Source of the DNA: Dermatophagoides farinae
Taxonomy: Eukaryota; Arthropoda; Arachnida; Sarcoptiformes; Pyroglyphidae
Assembly: GCF_024713945.1 (NCBI RefSeq)
Contig: NC_134679.1
Coordinates: 625,001 to 689,000, forward strand
Direction: 5' to 3'
Length of the DNA: 64,000 nt
Shown: positions 26,178 through 37,140 of the stretch, one piece after another
Layout: each line of letters opens with the position of its first letter
Numbering within the stretch: the stretch's first letter is position 1
Notes under the pieces: generated by a model
What the model saw: only the letters and a program-made list of their open reading frames with translations
What the model was told of the DNA's origin: nothing
Database searches by the model: none
Translations under genes and position numbers: made by a program

Positions 26178-29056
26178 TTATTTTTTTGATTTTGATTTCT
26201 TATCATTTTTATTATTATTATTATCATCATTTGTTGTGTGCGTTGTTGTTTGCGCCACTGTCATATCTTCATCATGTTGTAGTGGTTTAATCAATTTACA
26301 ATCAATCATCAATGTGGCCAACATCGGTAAACGCCATTTACCTTTTTGTTTAGGTTTTGGCATGCCAAATAGAATGAATTTGAATGTACCAACTCTTGGT
26401 GGATTGATGGTGAAAATTGTTTTGAAACCATTATCTTCACGTATGATAATGTTTCTAGTATCCATTTCCAATGAATCAGAATCATAAAGTGAATAGGTGA
26501 TTAACATTGTTTCTATTGATTCCATTACTAGACGTCGTCGTCCACCCCATGTAACAATGATTGGTCCTTTTTGATTAACCATTTTGAGTTTATAATCATA
26601 AAATTTTTGTGTCAATCCCCATGGTAATTCATTCAATGGAAATGGTTCAATATATTTTCGGGCTTTCGTACATTCCAATAGAATCATTATTATTGGATCT
26701 AATGGCTGTGATAGGTCCTGTTGACTACCTTGCATTTCTCTTTCTGGTTTGGCAAATATCTACAGATCAAAAAAAAAAAAAAAAATAAAAAAAAATTAGA
26801 TTCATAAATTTAAACATTACAAATCATCACCATTATCTTACTTTAAGTATAAAACGGCCAGCTAATGGTGGCTGTACCATAAATGAACCAACTAGACGAT
26901 CTTCTTTCAATTGACAAAAAACATAATAATTAAGTGATGAATTTTCTTGTTCATCAGCCGCATATAATTTATATTTATAACGCATTGCTTCGTGGCTACC
27001 AATTTTCACCTCTGTAGATATACGAAATTCTAATGGATTATGAATTCTAGATCGTATGCTTAGATTATATTCAAAAAAATGTTCCATCACTTTAGGTTGG
27101 GCGTTGAATTCATCCAATTTTATTGGTTTATCCAATAGTTGCCATCTGTATGATGAATAGTTTGGTTAATAGAAAAAACAATCGATTCACAAAACAAAAA
27201 AAAATTTTTACCTCTCATAATTTTCTTCCACATCACTATATGGAAAATGTGTCCATATCAAAACGGCTGGATCGGTAAGAAAATAATGTTCATTAGTTTT
27301 GGCATGAAATTCTCCGGAAGCATCAGCATAACCAGCCGCCAATGTTAGATCAATAAAACGCCATGAACTCAACACAAATGCAGCATTCCATGATGAGATA
27401 GCATCTTTGCCTATTGTTTTTTTTTGTTTAATTGAAAAAAATTAAGTTAAAATTTTTTCTGGGAAAAAATTTTTAATTAAAATTACCTGGTTGAAAATGA
27501 TATCCCGGACGATAATGATAATCACGTACGAAACCATCGATTTTTTTCACACGTACACCCATCAATCGGCATACATCATCGAAAAGGCGGCAATAATCTT
27601 TACTTTTACCTTGTTTTTGTTCAAGAATCTCTGTGGAAATCAAATTTTTTTCAATAGTTTCTGAATTGAAACGAATATTTCTTGTGATCCATGTGAACAG
27701 GGCACGAATTTTGAACAGATCATTTTTGGCAAATTTACATACATATTGTGCTATATCTTGTGTACGAACAAAATCCGGTGCATCAAGCATTTTTTCATCA
27801 ATATCACGAAACATTAATGATGATGGTATCATTTCATTTTTATGACATAATGGTGATCGGGCAGCATATTCTGGTGATTCATCTGTCAATATATCATTTG
27901 TGGTTTGCAATGAAACATCTCTTTTCTGTACGGCAGCAACAACAACATTATTAGTATTTGGTAATAATTGATCCAAAGATTTTTTCTTTCGTATATCATC
28001 CAACAGTAGAAATATACAATCCTGTACTTTTTGTTGTTTCATTAAACCTTTACTTTTTGAACGCCATAATGTTTCGCTGGGAATTTTTCTGACAATCGTT
28101 GGATTTATTATCGATGATGAATTGTTTGCTGTTTTTTGTTGTCCATTATCAAATTTTGATAATGTTTTCTTTACTTTTTCAACAATTTCATCCGGTTTAA
28201 CAATATTGGAATCAAATTCATCATCATCATCTAGTGATGACAATAATTGATGAACCATTTGATCATTATCATTTGAATTTGATTTACAATCAACGATGGC
28301 TTTGGTAAGATTTTCACTTATACGTAACAATTCATGTTGATTCGATGGTAATGTCAGTTCGGGTAGAAAACAATGATCAATTGAACCAAATTTTGTCTGA
28401 GTTGAACGTGTAGATTTTTTTTTGGTTGCCTGCACGGCAACATTGATGAATAATCGTTTGGTAAAATTTTGTTGTTCCTGTAATGAATTGAATGTTTTAT
28501 GGCTTGCTGCAAGTAATAATTCATCATCATCAACGGCATCATTATGTTTATCATTATCATTATCGATTATTTGATCATTAGTATTGATTTTGTTCGTTGA
28601 TTCATTCAAAAATTGTTCATCTAATGCTTGAATCATTGCATCGAATTCTTCATCATTCATATTAATCAATTCAGTTTGGCTATATTGACATTTGAAGCCA
28701 ATCGTATCCGAATCGGTTTGTACTTCACTATGAGTAACATTTGCATTATACATTGTACCATTGATATCCATATTCGATGAACTATTACCAACAAATCGAC
28801 ATGGTAATAAAATACGCAATGTAAAACCATTGATAATACGTGAACGATTTTGTTGTTGATGATTAACATCACCACCACCACCACCACCACCATTGTTGTT
28901 GTTGTTGTTGTTGCCATTTTTATGAATCCATGATTTAGTTGACCAATTTTGTTGTTGTTGTCTTGCATTTTCGGAATTTGTTCCAACCGTAGTTTCTGTT
29001 GCATTAATCGGAACAATTTGTGTATTTGATAATGATGATGATGCACCACAGCCCAT
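26178..29056 (-). CDS. KY: KY/Hillarin-family transglutaminase-like protein, predicted inactive, dually acylated
   Basis: Exons 27487-29056, 27212-27410, 26842-27145 and 26178-26759 (minus) give 884 residues. It starts MGCGASSS, a textbook N-myristoylation site with Cys3 for palmitoylation. Residues 20-430 are mostly disordered, with Asn, Gly, Gln and Asp runs and four [VSTL]QT motifs (112-114, 126-128, 219-221, 383-385). Residues about 440-555 are the transglutaminase-like core. LFTWITRNI, YCRLFDDVCRLMGV, DYHYRPGYHF and WRFIDLT align without gaps to KY, yet the nucleophile position is Ser485, the His position is Ser529, and only Asp544 remains. After it come two beta-rich repeats typical of KY/Hillarin C-termini and a Lys-rich tail. 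Family members act in the cortical or sarcomeric cytoskeleton. A scaffold role at membranes is inference. Confidence 0.85.
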
Positions 29057-29408
29057 TATTCATGATTATTCAGATTTTTTTTTCTTTCTTCAAAATCATA
29101 AAATTCACACACACACACACACACGATTCAAATTCAATTGTTGTTGTTGTTGTTGTTTGGCATACACAAAACTTGTGAACTTGATCTGACCGAAAGAAAA
29201 CAAAAGAAAAAAGAAAATAATAATCAACGTTATAGCCGGTGATGAAATGAAATGAAAAAACAAAACAGAAAAAAAACAAAATTAATTTTCAAAATGATAA
29301 AAACAATGAAATTTATTATTTATATATATATCATTGTCGAAATCATCATCCTCGTGTCATGGATAAAGTGACCGGAATTTAATTTCTTCATTTAATCTTG
29401 TTAAGTGA

Positions 29409-29444
<36 letters not shown>

Positions 29445-31087
29445 GTGTAATTTACAAAAAGGTAATGAAAATGAAGATTACCTTAGCTCATCGAGTGACA
29501 TTCAATCATCGAAAGAATGTCCGAATGAATTCAAATTCATTGTTGTATGTCGAAAATGATTCGATTTGTTTCGATTATAATTCTGTTGATAAAGAAAAAG
29601 AACAAGAAGAAAAAAAACAAAATGAAAATGAAAATGAAATAAAATGTATCATTCTTCTGCTTTCTGTTTGTCGTTGTTGTCGTAGTCATCAACATTGAAA
29701 TCGATGATGAGAACCACAAACAAAACAAAAAAAAATTTTTTTTTCTCGTCATTATTATCATAATGAATGAATGATTAAATTCAGACGTGATCAACATTCA
29801 TTCATCGTTTGTCATTGATCATTGACAAAATGAACGTGATTAGAATTGTTTTTTTTTCTATTATTTGCCGCAGTATTTAGTAATAAATTGTCGATTTGAT
29901 TCATTCTAAAAAAAAATGACCGAATAATAATTACTCATTTCTATCCTTTGGGTACAGAAACAACAACAACAATAACGACAAAAACATTCAAAATAGTGGA
30001 GTGATAATTTAATTAATAATAGTCGTAATGATATTCATTCATAGCATTACCTATATATTGGCTATCGTTTTTTTTTGAATGAAATAACCTAATCCAATCG
30101 AATCGGATGATTAACATAAATGATTATTATGGGCAATCATCTATGATTACCAAGAAAAAAAAACTTGTTCATGGTCAATAAATATACATTGAGTAAAAAG
30201 TTTAGCTTTTTTTCAAACTTACCTACCCCACTTTTGTTTGAAGATGATTCTTCTCTTTAGTTTAAAATAGGTAAATCACACACACACACACACACATGGA
30301 GAAACAAAAACAAAGAGAATTTGATTCAATTTGTTGTTGTTGTTCCAGATACCAAAAAAAAAAAAGAAAAATTCGAACAGAAAAAAAAATGAAAACCAAA
30401 TGCATGTAGCATTGTTTTTTTTTCTGTTCTGTTTTGTTTTGTTTGTTTATTTGGCTAAAACACCATCGTGTATAAGTGTGTGTTGTACACATCAAGGTTG
30501 ACATGATTTTTTTTTTATTTTACTATAAGTCTCTATATATGATGATATTTGCTACAAAAGGCTGCAAAAAAAAACTGAAACTGTCAAAAAAAAAAAAAAA
30601 AATGTATGTCAACGTATTGTGCTGTGTAACGTCGTCCACCACCATTGACAATTATGTAATCCATATATCCATATTATTATTCTAAACATTTCTGCAATGC
30701 ACATTGAACAAATTATTACCAGAAACGAAAAATCCAACTCTTCTGTGTCTGGTAATGTGGTTGCTGTTTTTTTTTTTTTTTTTTTTGGTATGTCGTCCAG
30801 GAAACACCAACAACCAAATAATACCATCAGCATATATGAATTATACGCCATACACATACGATGAAAAAAAAGGTTTTTTTCCAGTACTTTTAAACCTGTA
30901 CATTGATCATGATGATGATGATGATGACCAAATAATGGTCATTAGATAGATAGATGAATAATCATTATTTTTACAAAATGAATTAGCCAGCAATAATTAT
31001 CGTTCGTTTTTGATAATGAAATTGTCCTTGAAATCGATAAATTATTATTATTATTATTATTCAGAATTTGGATTTCAAGAATAAAAA
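29057..31087. other. non-coding stretch upstream of the KY-like gene
   Basis: About 2 kb without a supported gene. It contains (TC)n at 29412-29442, (CA)n near 30278-30296, (GAT)n near 30909-30926 and poly-A/T runs. On the minus strand TAG|GTAAGT at about 30220-30228 could end a 5' UTR exon of the KY-like gene, but no matching acceptor is clear. Confidence 0.5.
29412..29442. repeat. (TC)n microsatellite
   Basis: Uninterrupted CT dinucleotides, about 350 bp upstream of the KY-like start codon. Confidence 0.95.
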
Positions 31088-32321
31088 TCATTTATTTGAC
31101 TGTCGTAATCGTTTTGGTCGTACAGTTGTTGTTGTTGCTGTTGTTGGTGTCGATGTTTGAATTTGTTCACGAAGTGGTTCAAAATTTATCGTTGAAATCG
31201 TTGAAGGATTGATTGTAAAAAGAAATGGATCAATTGTTGTTGTTGTTTGTGGCATTGCACGTGCCACGAAACGACAACCATCAACACGTTGTGTACAATG
31301 ATAAAAATGATTATGTAAATCATAACCACGTGAACGAAATATATCAATAAAACGATTTAATTGAAAACGTGCAAAATCAATATAAGAATCTCGTCGTCCA
31401 ATATTGTTGAAATCTTAAGGAGAAAAAAAAATTCATTTAGATTCAAGGTATTGAATTTTGAATAAAAAATTTACCATCAATCAATGTAGGAAAAAAATGT
31501 ATAAATCGATTCAATGCCGTATCCTCTTCACGATAGGTTCCATCTGACCATGGTCTTATACCGACATTTGGATTTGAATTAAATTGTGGATCATATCCAT
31601 TATAACCATACGTTACACCACCATAATAATTCGTACTTGGCGTCGGATATGGTGATGATGATGATGATGATGACGGTAAATTTGTTGTGCTTATTGTAAC
31701 TGGATTTATAGTAACCGATGGACGACGTGTTACTGATGGTCGTGTTCTAGGTCTAGGTCGTGAGGTTGTGTTGTAGGTCTAGGTTGAGGCCGTGGCTGTG
31801 GCCTAGGTTGAGGCCGTGGCTGTGGCCTAGGTTGAGGCCGTGGTTGCGGTCTAGGTTGAGGCCGTGGTTGCGGTCTAGGTTGAGGCCGTGGTTGCGGACG
31901 TGGCCGATTCGTAATTGGCCGTCTTGTAGTTGTTGTCGTAGTCGTCGTCGTTGTTGTTATTGGATCCTGTTCAAATCCATCGCCACCACCACCACCATCT
32001 ACATCATAGTCATCTTCACCACCACCATTATTATCATAATCATCATCACCTCCATTAGTATCAGTGTAATCACCAGTTCCGAAATCATCTGGAAAAAAAT
32101 ATATATCATGAATTTCAAAAAAAACAAAAACAAAATTACTTATGAATCACCATTGATAGATGGCAGTAATGATTTAATTTTTTCTCATAATTTTAATTAT
32201 TGAATTACAAACCTTGTGCAAAAGATTTGGACACAAACACCATATAGATAATGATGATAAAGAATATGAATATTCGTGCCAATATTGGCGTTTTATGGCC
32301 AATGAAAATATTGATTAACAT
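31088..32321 (-). CDS. secreted Pro/Thr-rich protein with R-P-Q-P repeats, apparent frameshift
   Basis: Minus-strand exons 32213-32321, 31475-32088 and 31088-31413. Exon 1 encodes a signal peptide (ARIFIFFIIIYMVFVSKSFA, cleavage near AQ|D). Exon 2 begins with an acidic Asp/Gly-rich stretch, then poly-Thr, then about ten R-P-Q-P units from a 24-bp tandem repeat. The frame entering the repeat runs to TAA at 31730-31732. The Ser/Thr/Pro-rich stretch that joins correctly to exon 3 is in another frame. Exon 2 is 614 nt where 613 mod-3 spacing is needed, so one base is missing or two are extra near 31761-31780. The C-terminal region (IRPWSDGTYREEDTALNRF to the stop) is non-repetitive, has a Cys pair (HCTQRVDGC) and looks like a real domain I do not recognise. 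It is likely extracellular, perhaps cuticular or mucin-like. The frameshift may be a sequencing error. Confidence 0.75.
31781..31898 (-). repeat. 24-bp coding minisatellite (R-P-Q-P-R-P-Q-P)
   Basis: Nearly five copies at 31781, 31805, 31829, 31853 and 31877 (partial). Two sub-variants differ at the third and fourth triplets (CTG/CCT versus TTG/TCT on the plus strand). GC content is well above the surroundings. Confidence 0.95.
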
Positions 32322-32648
32322 TTATTGATTATCAAAAAAAAAAAAAAAAAACAACATTTGATTTGATCACTATGAATACTATGATGATAATGAATCAAAA
32401 TAAAACAAAACAAAAAAATTTTTTTTTTTTTTGTCATTGACAATTAATAATCTTTCATCAATTCAATTCATTTATCACTCTGTATTCAACGTTTTTTTTT
32501 CCTCAATTAATAAAATTATTGGTTTCAGAATTTCGAAACATTTCTCATATTAACACACACACACACACACACGCTGGTATCAATTTTTGATACTTAAGTA
32601 AAAGATCGATTACTTCATTGGCAACCATCTATCATCCATAGACAACAA

Positions 32649-32684
<36 letters not shown>

Positions 32685-33233
32685 AACAAAGACAAAGACA
32701 TTTTGAATGAATCAACAAGTTGTTGTTGTTGTTGTTGTTTTGAATATGTGAAGGCGTTGTTTTCTGTTCCAAAAAAAAAAAAAAAACAACAACGAGACGA
32801 CGACGACGAAAAACAAGGTCAAATATCGGTTTGAATATTTCTTTTTTCCATCATCATCATCATCATCAAATGATTGCAGGGGATTAATCAATCGAACGAA
32901 AAAAAAATCGATCGACGAATGATGGATCATTCAGAGAAAACAAAAATTCATTATGGTCATTTCATTTCATTTATTATTTTTTTCAAATGATTCGAATTCC
33001 AATCCGGAGCAACAATTGGGTTTTTTTATTTTAACAAACAAACGTAATTTTCGAATTTTTTTTTCCAGCTAAAGAAAAAGCCAAAGAAAAATGTAACATT
33101 TTCCTCTGGTTGAATTGATGGATTGCACTATATTGTTGTTGTTGTATAGGTTTATGGTAGAGAATCGTTGAAAACGAAAAAAAATTCATCATCATTACTG
33201 TTGACAAACCAAAAAAAAATCAGCACATAATAA
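32322..33233. other. divergent promoter region
   Basis: This 912-bp gap lies between the secreted-protein gene (-) and the DHHC gene (+), so it should hold both promoters. It contains (AC)n near 32554-32572, CGACAA x5 at 32655-32684, (TTG)n near 32719-32740 and (CAT)n near 32850-32868. No TATA box stands out. Confidence 0.6.
32655..32684. repeat. (CGACAA)5 minisatellite
   Basis: Five exact hexamers that follow an ACAACA run. Confidence 0.9.
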
Positions 33234-34498
33234 ATGGTAAAAATAAACGAAACTACCACCAGCAACAGCAACGATTATCATCATCATCATCATCATCATT
33301 CACAACAACAACAACAACATGGTAATCGACATAAAGATGAACAAAAATGTAACAAAAACAATTGTTATTGTTATGATGGCTGTAAACAACCACCACTACC
33401 GCCACAGCAACAGCAACAATCATCATCATCATCTTCATCTTGGCGAAAAAAATGTCGAAAAAATTTTTATTTTTATCTTACAATCATTGTAATGATAATA
33501 ATAAATACATTATACATTCGATTCGTTGCATTAGAATTGATCAAATCCATTGGCATTGGTGTATTGATTATATCGCAGATTTTATTTGCACAAATTCTGT
33601 CATATTTAACGGCAACAGCATGTACAGATCCTGGCATTATACCACGTGCACAAGGTTATGAAGCAATATCCGTACAAAAAGAGATACGTAAATTATTATT
33701 ATCATCATCAACAACGGCTAAATCGAATTCAAAAAAATCGATAAAAAAACAAAATTCACCACGTAGTTTTTCTCATTCACCATATGGAAAATTATCAACA
33801 ATATGGAATGTGAATAAAAATCGTTTCAAAATGATTACCAAACCATTGATTATAAATGAACAATTTTTTCGACAAAAATATTGTTATACATGTCATTTTT
33901 TTCGTCCACCACGTTCATCACATTGTTCCGTATGTAATCAATGTATTGAACGTTTTGATCATCATTGTCCTTGGGTTGGTAATTGTGTTGGTAAACGAAA
34001 TTATCGGTCATTTTATTTTTTTCTATTATCACTTTCGGCATACGGTATATTTACAAGTGCCAATGAAATTGCTTTCATTTTTATTGGTATGTACAAATGA
34101 AACGAACAAAAAAAAATGACATTTATATTACCACTCACCTCATTGTTTCTCGTTGTTTTTTTGTTTTTGTTTTTGTAGAACACCAAAAAATTCCTTCATT
34201 TCTTGTCATATTTCGACTATCACCAGTTGTATTGGCATTATTATCGATCAATATAATGATTATATGGTCAATTTTAGGCTTGTTAGGCTTTCATACATAT
34301 CTGTTGGTGACCAATATGACCACCAATGAAGATATCAAACAAACATTTGTTGGACGTCAACAAATAGAACAATCAAAATCATATGACATTGAATCAGGTT
34401 CAGGTGAATCGATTGAAAATCCTTTTAGCGATGGTTCAGCATATGGTAATTGTACAAGAACATTATGTTCATCTCGTTCGACGACATATATTATTTGA
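33234..34498 (+). CDS. ZDHHC: DHHC protein S-acyltransferase, ZDHHC9/14/18 clade
   Basis: Exons 33234-34086 and 34179-34498 give 390 residues. The N-terminus has His, Gln and Ser homopolymers. TM1 (about 78-100) and TM2 (about 105-126) are followed by the TDPG motif at 131-134. The Cys-rich domain (about 215-262) ends in [20 protein letters not shown], with catalytic Cys245. TM3 (about 258-285, split by the intron) and TM4 (about 300-325) follow. The cytosolic [11 protein letters not shown] matches the TTxE motif, and [13 protein letters not shown] resembles the NPYS...NC tail of ZDHHC9/14/18. Family members palmitoylate cytosolic-face cysteines at Golgi or plasma membrane. A Lys/Ser-rich insert separates TDPG from the DHHC domain. 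It is divergent from the secreted-protein gene. A poly(A) signal lies at 34743-34748. Confidence 0.93.
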
Positions 34499-35391
34499 AA
34501 TGAACAACAAAACAAAAACCACCACCAGCAACCACAAGCAACAACAAGAAACATTTGATTGAATTATAAAAATGAAATTTTTTTTATTTTTTTTTACAAA
34601 ATGATATTTATATACACAAAGAGATGACTAAAATAATCTGACAAAATAAAATAACGATGACGATGATGATGATTTGACATTGAATTTGTTTTGTCTTGTT
34701 TGTTTTCGTTCTTGAGTGTGCACAATGTTGTTCATATATATAAATAAAATATAATAAGAAAAAGTTTACATTTGTACAAAATCTACCTGTTGTTGTTGTT
34801 GTTGTTGTCGAGGTTTAGATTTTTTTTTTTTAGCAGCCAAAATACAACATTGAGATATTTGTTTCTTGTTCCGTTTGGTTTGTTGTTTTGACCAGTGAAA
34901 CGTGAAACCATGATGATGCGAAAAAAATGGACAATGAAATAAAAAAAAAGCTAAAGAATGAAATGAAAGGATTCGAAAGAAGAAGAAGGAAAAATCCCTA
35001 TAACAACAACTGGTATAATGGTAAATTGTTCATCACAGATTTTTTTTTCGAAAAAAAAAGAAAAGAAAAGAAACATTTTCAATGGAAAAAAGTCTCTATT
35101 CATCATCACTATTCTTCAATGTCATCATCATCATTGTTAAGAATCTTTCTCTCTCTCTGTTGTTCCGATGACACAATTCCGTTTTTTTTTCTTTTCTTAT
35201 CTTTTATTGAAAGCCTGTTGCTGTTGCTGCTGCTGATGAATAATAATATATCACCCGTTGTCTGTATGTAATATCGATGATGATGACAAGAAAAAAAAAG
35301 TGTCCATGTTGTTTGTCATTGTAGAGATCATTAGCAAAATTGAATAAAATTCAAAAAGAATTTTATCATCCACTTTTGTAGCCATTTTTTA
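34499..35391. other. convergent 3' region between DHHC and iGluR-like genes
   Basis: Holds the DHHC 3' UTR with AATAAA at 34743-34748, a (TTG)n run near 34793-34809 and the 3' side of the minus-strand gene. The open frame at 34927-35271 is low-complexity (Lys, Ser, Leu runs) and not credible as a gene. Confidence 0.6.
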
Positions 35392-37109
35392 TCATCTATA
35401 AATCGGCCTGTATAATAGAATGATAATTATCGAATGGATAGCGGATGACCACCACCACCACCATGATGATGATGGCCTAATTGATGATGATGAACCATTT
35501 GATCTTTTTATTGAATAATATTGACCACCACCACCACCACCACCAACATCATTATCTAGGTCATAATCTGTATTCATTTTATTACGATTATTATTGTTTA
35601 TCATAATCTGATGATGGCGATTATGTGGATGATGATGAGATGGTGGCTGTTGTGGCTGTGATGATGGAACATTCATACGATGGTGATGATGAATTGGATT
35701 ATTATTACGATCATTTATTATTGGATGATAATGACGATTATGACTTGACCATTCAATTTTTGCTTGATTTTTATTTTCATTTGGTTGTTGTTGTTGTTGA
35801 TGATGATTATAATCACCATCATTATGATGCTGTGATGGTGGTAAATTCATTAATTGATCATCCGTTTTGTGGTTATGATCGACAGTTCTGTTGATGGGTA
35901 TGGCAATTGCTGGTGGCAGTGTTGATGATGATGATGATTGTGGTGGTGAAATTGTTGACGACGACAACGTTGAATGGTTGAATTCATCCAAATGGCTACA
36001 ACGATTAATCCAATATTGACGCCTTAATCTTTCAATTGTTCCAGTGGCTTTCAATTCACGTATTACTTTATTGAATGATTGAATTAATGGTGAACCTTTT
36101 GGCAATGCTATAGCAAATCTTCTTGGATACAATGAACGTGTATCATATAACATTGTCAGATTACAATAAATACCGGTCAGGTATTCAGCAAATGTTGATT
36201 CCACAATGAATGCATAACGTCCTGCATTGACACGTTCAAAACCTTCTTTAGCCGAACGTACCAATGCATCGGGATTTCGAAACATCCATTCAAATATTTT
36301 TCTAGCTATTGGATCACGATGTTTTGATAGATGAAAATATGTAGCACCAGTTTTATATGTACCATATGTAAGAAGATGCTGTCTCTCAGTTGGCGGCAAC
36401 TCTTGTCGATGATTAATCTCATTTAATGTTACTAAATCTTCCAATGTACGTAAACCGACAGCATCATCACGTCGAATTATGGCGGCCAATTGATTTTCAA
36501 GAAAAGCATCAGTAAAATCAACATAACGTTTACGTGCATCCGTAACAGTCAAATCGGCAATAGCAAAATCGGCTCTCTATATTACACATATAAATAAATA
36601 TATAATCATCATATCACGCAAACAAACAAAAGAAAACGAATGAAAAATAAAAAGCCCATAAATAACGATTAATAAATAAATATAACTAGTAAGGTCAAAC
36701 GAATCGAATCAAAATCACATTAAATTATTATACTTACATTACGAAAAACTTCGCCAATCATTCCGTTGATATTATTACCATTATATTCAGTACCATATTT
36801 ACCATCCGGTGAAAAATACAAACGATATTCAAAGCCAACTTTTTTGGCAATCAAATTCATCAGATCAACAACAAAACCTTCATATCGATCATTGATACGA
36901 TCAGCATATGGCCAATTCTATGTATTTATATTTGTAAGAAAAAAAAGAGAGAAAAAAAAAAAAAACACCACATTAACAATACGAATGCAACAAGTGCGTG
37001 TATGTTTTTTTAGATAAAGAAAAAAAAATTGATTCAAGAATTCAACATCATCATCTTATTATCGATTTATTCGATTTGATTTGATTGCGTTTTTTTTCTA
37101 AGTTGTTGC

Positions 37110-37140
<31 letters not shown>

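Noticed and set aside
28666-29049. Minus-strand frame within KY-like exon 1
   Set aside because: Out-of-phase shadow of the KY-like coding exon; its Thr and Val runs are shifted Asn/Gly tracts.
31760-32203. Plus-strand Arg/Trp/Pro repeat frame
   Set aside because: It is the complement of the R-P-Q-P minisatellite and acidic region of the minus-strand secreted-protein gene.
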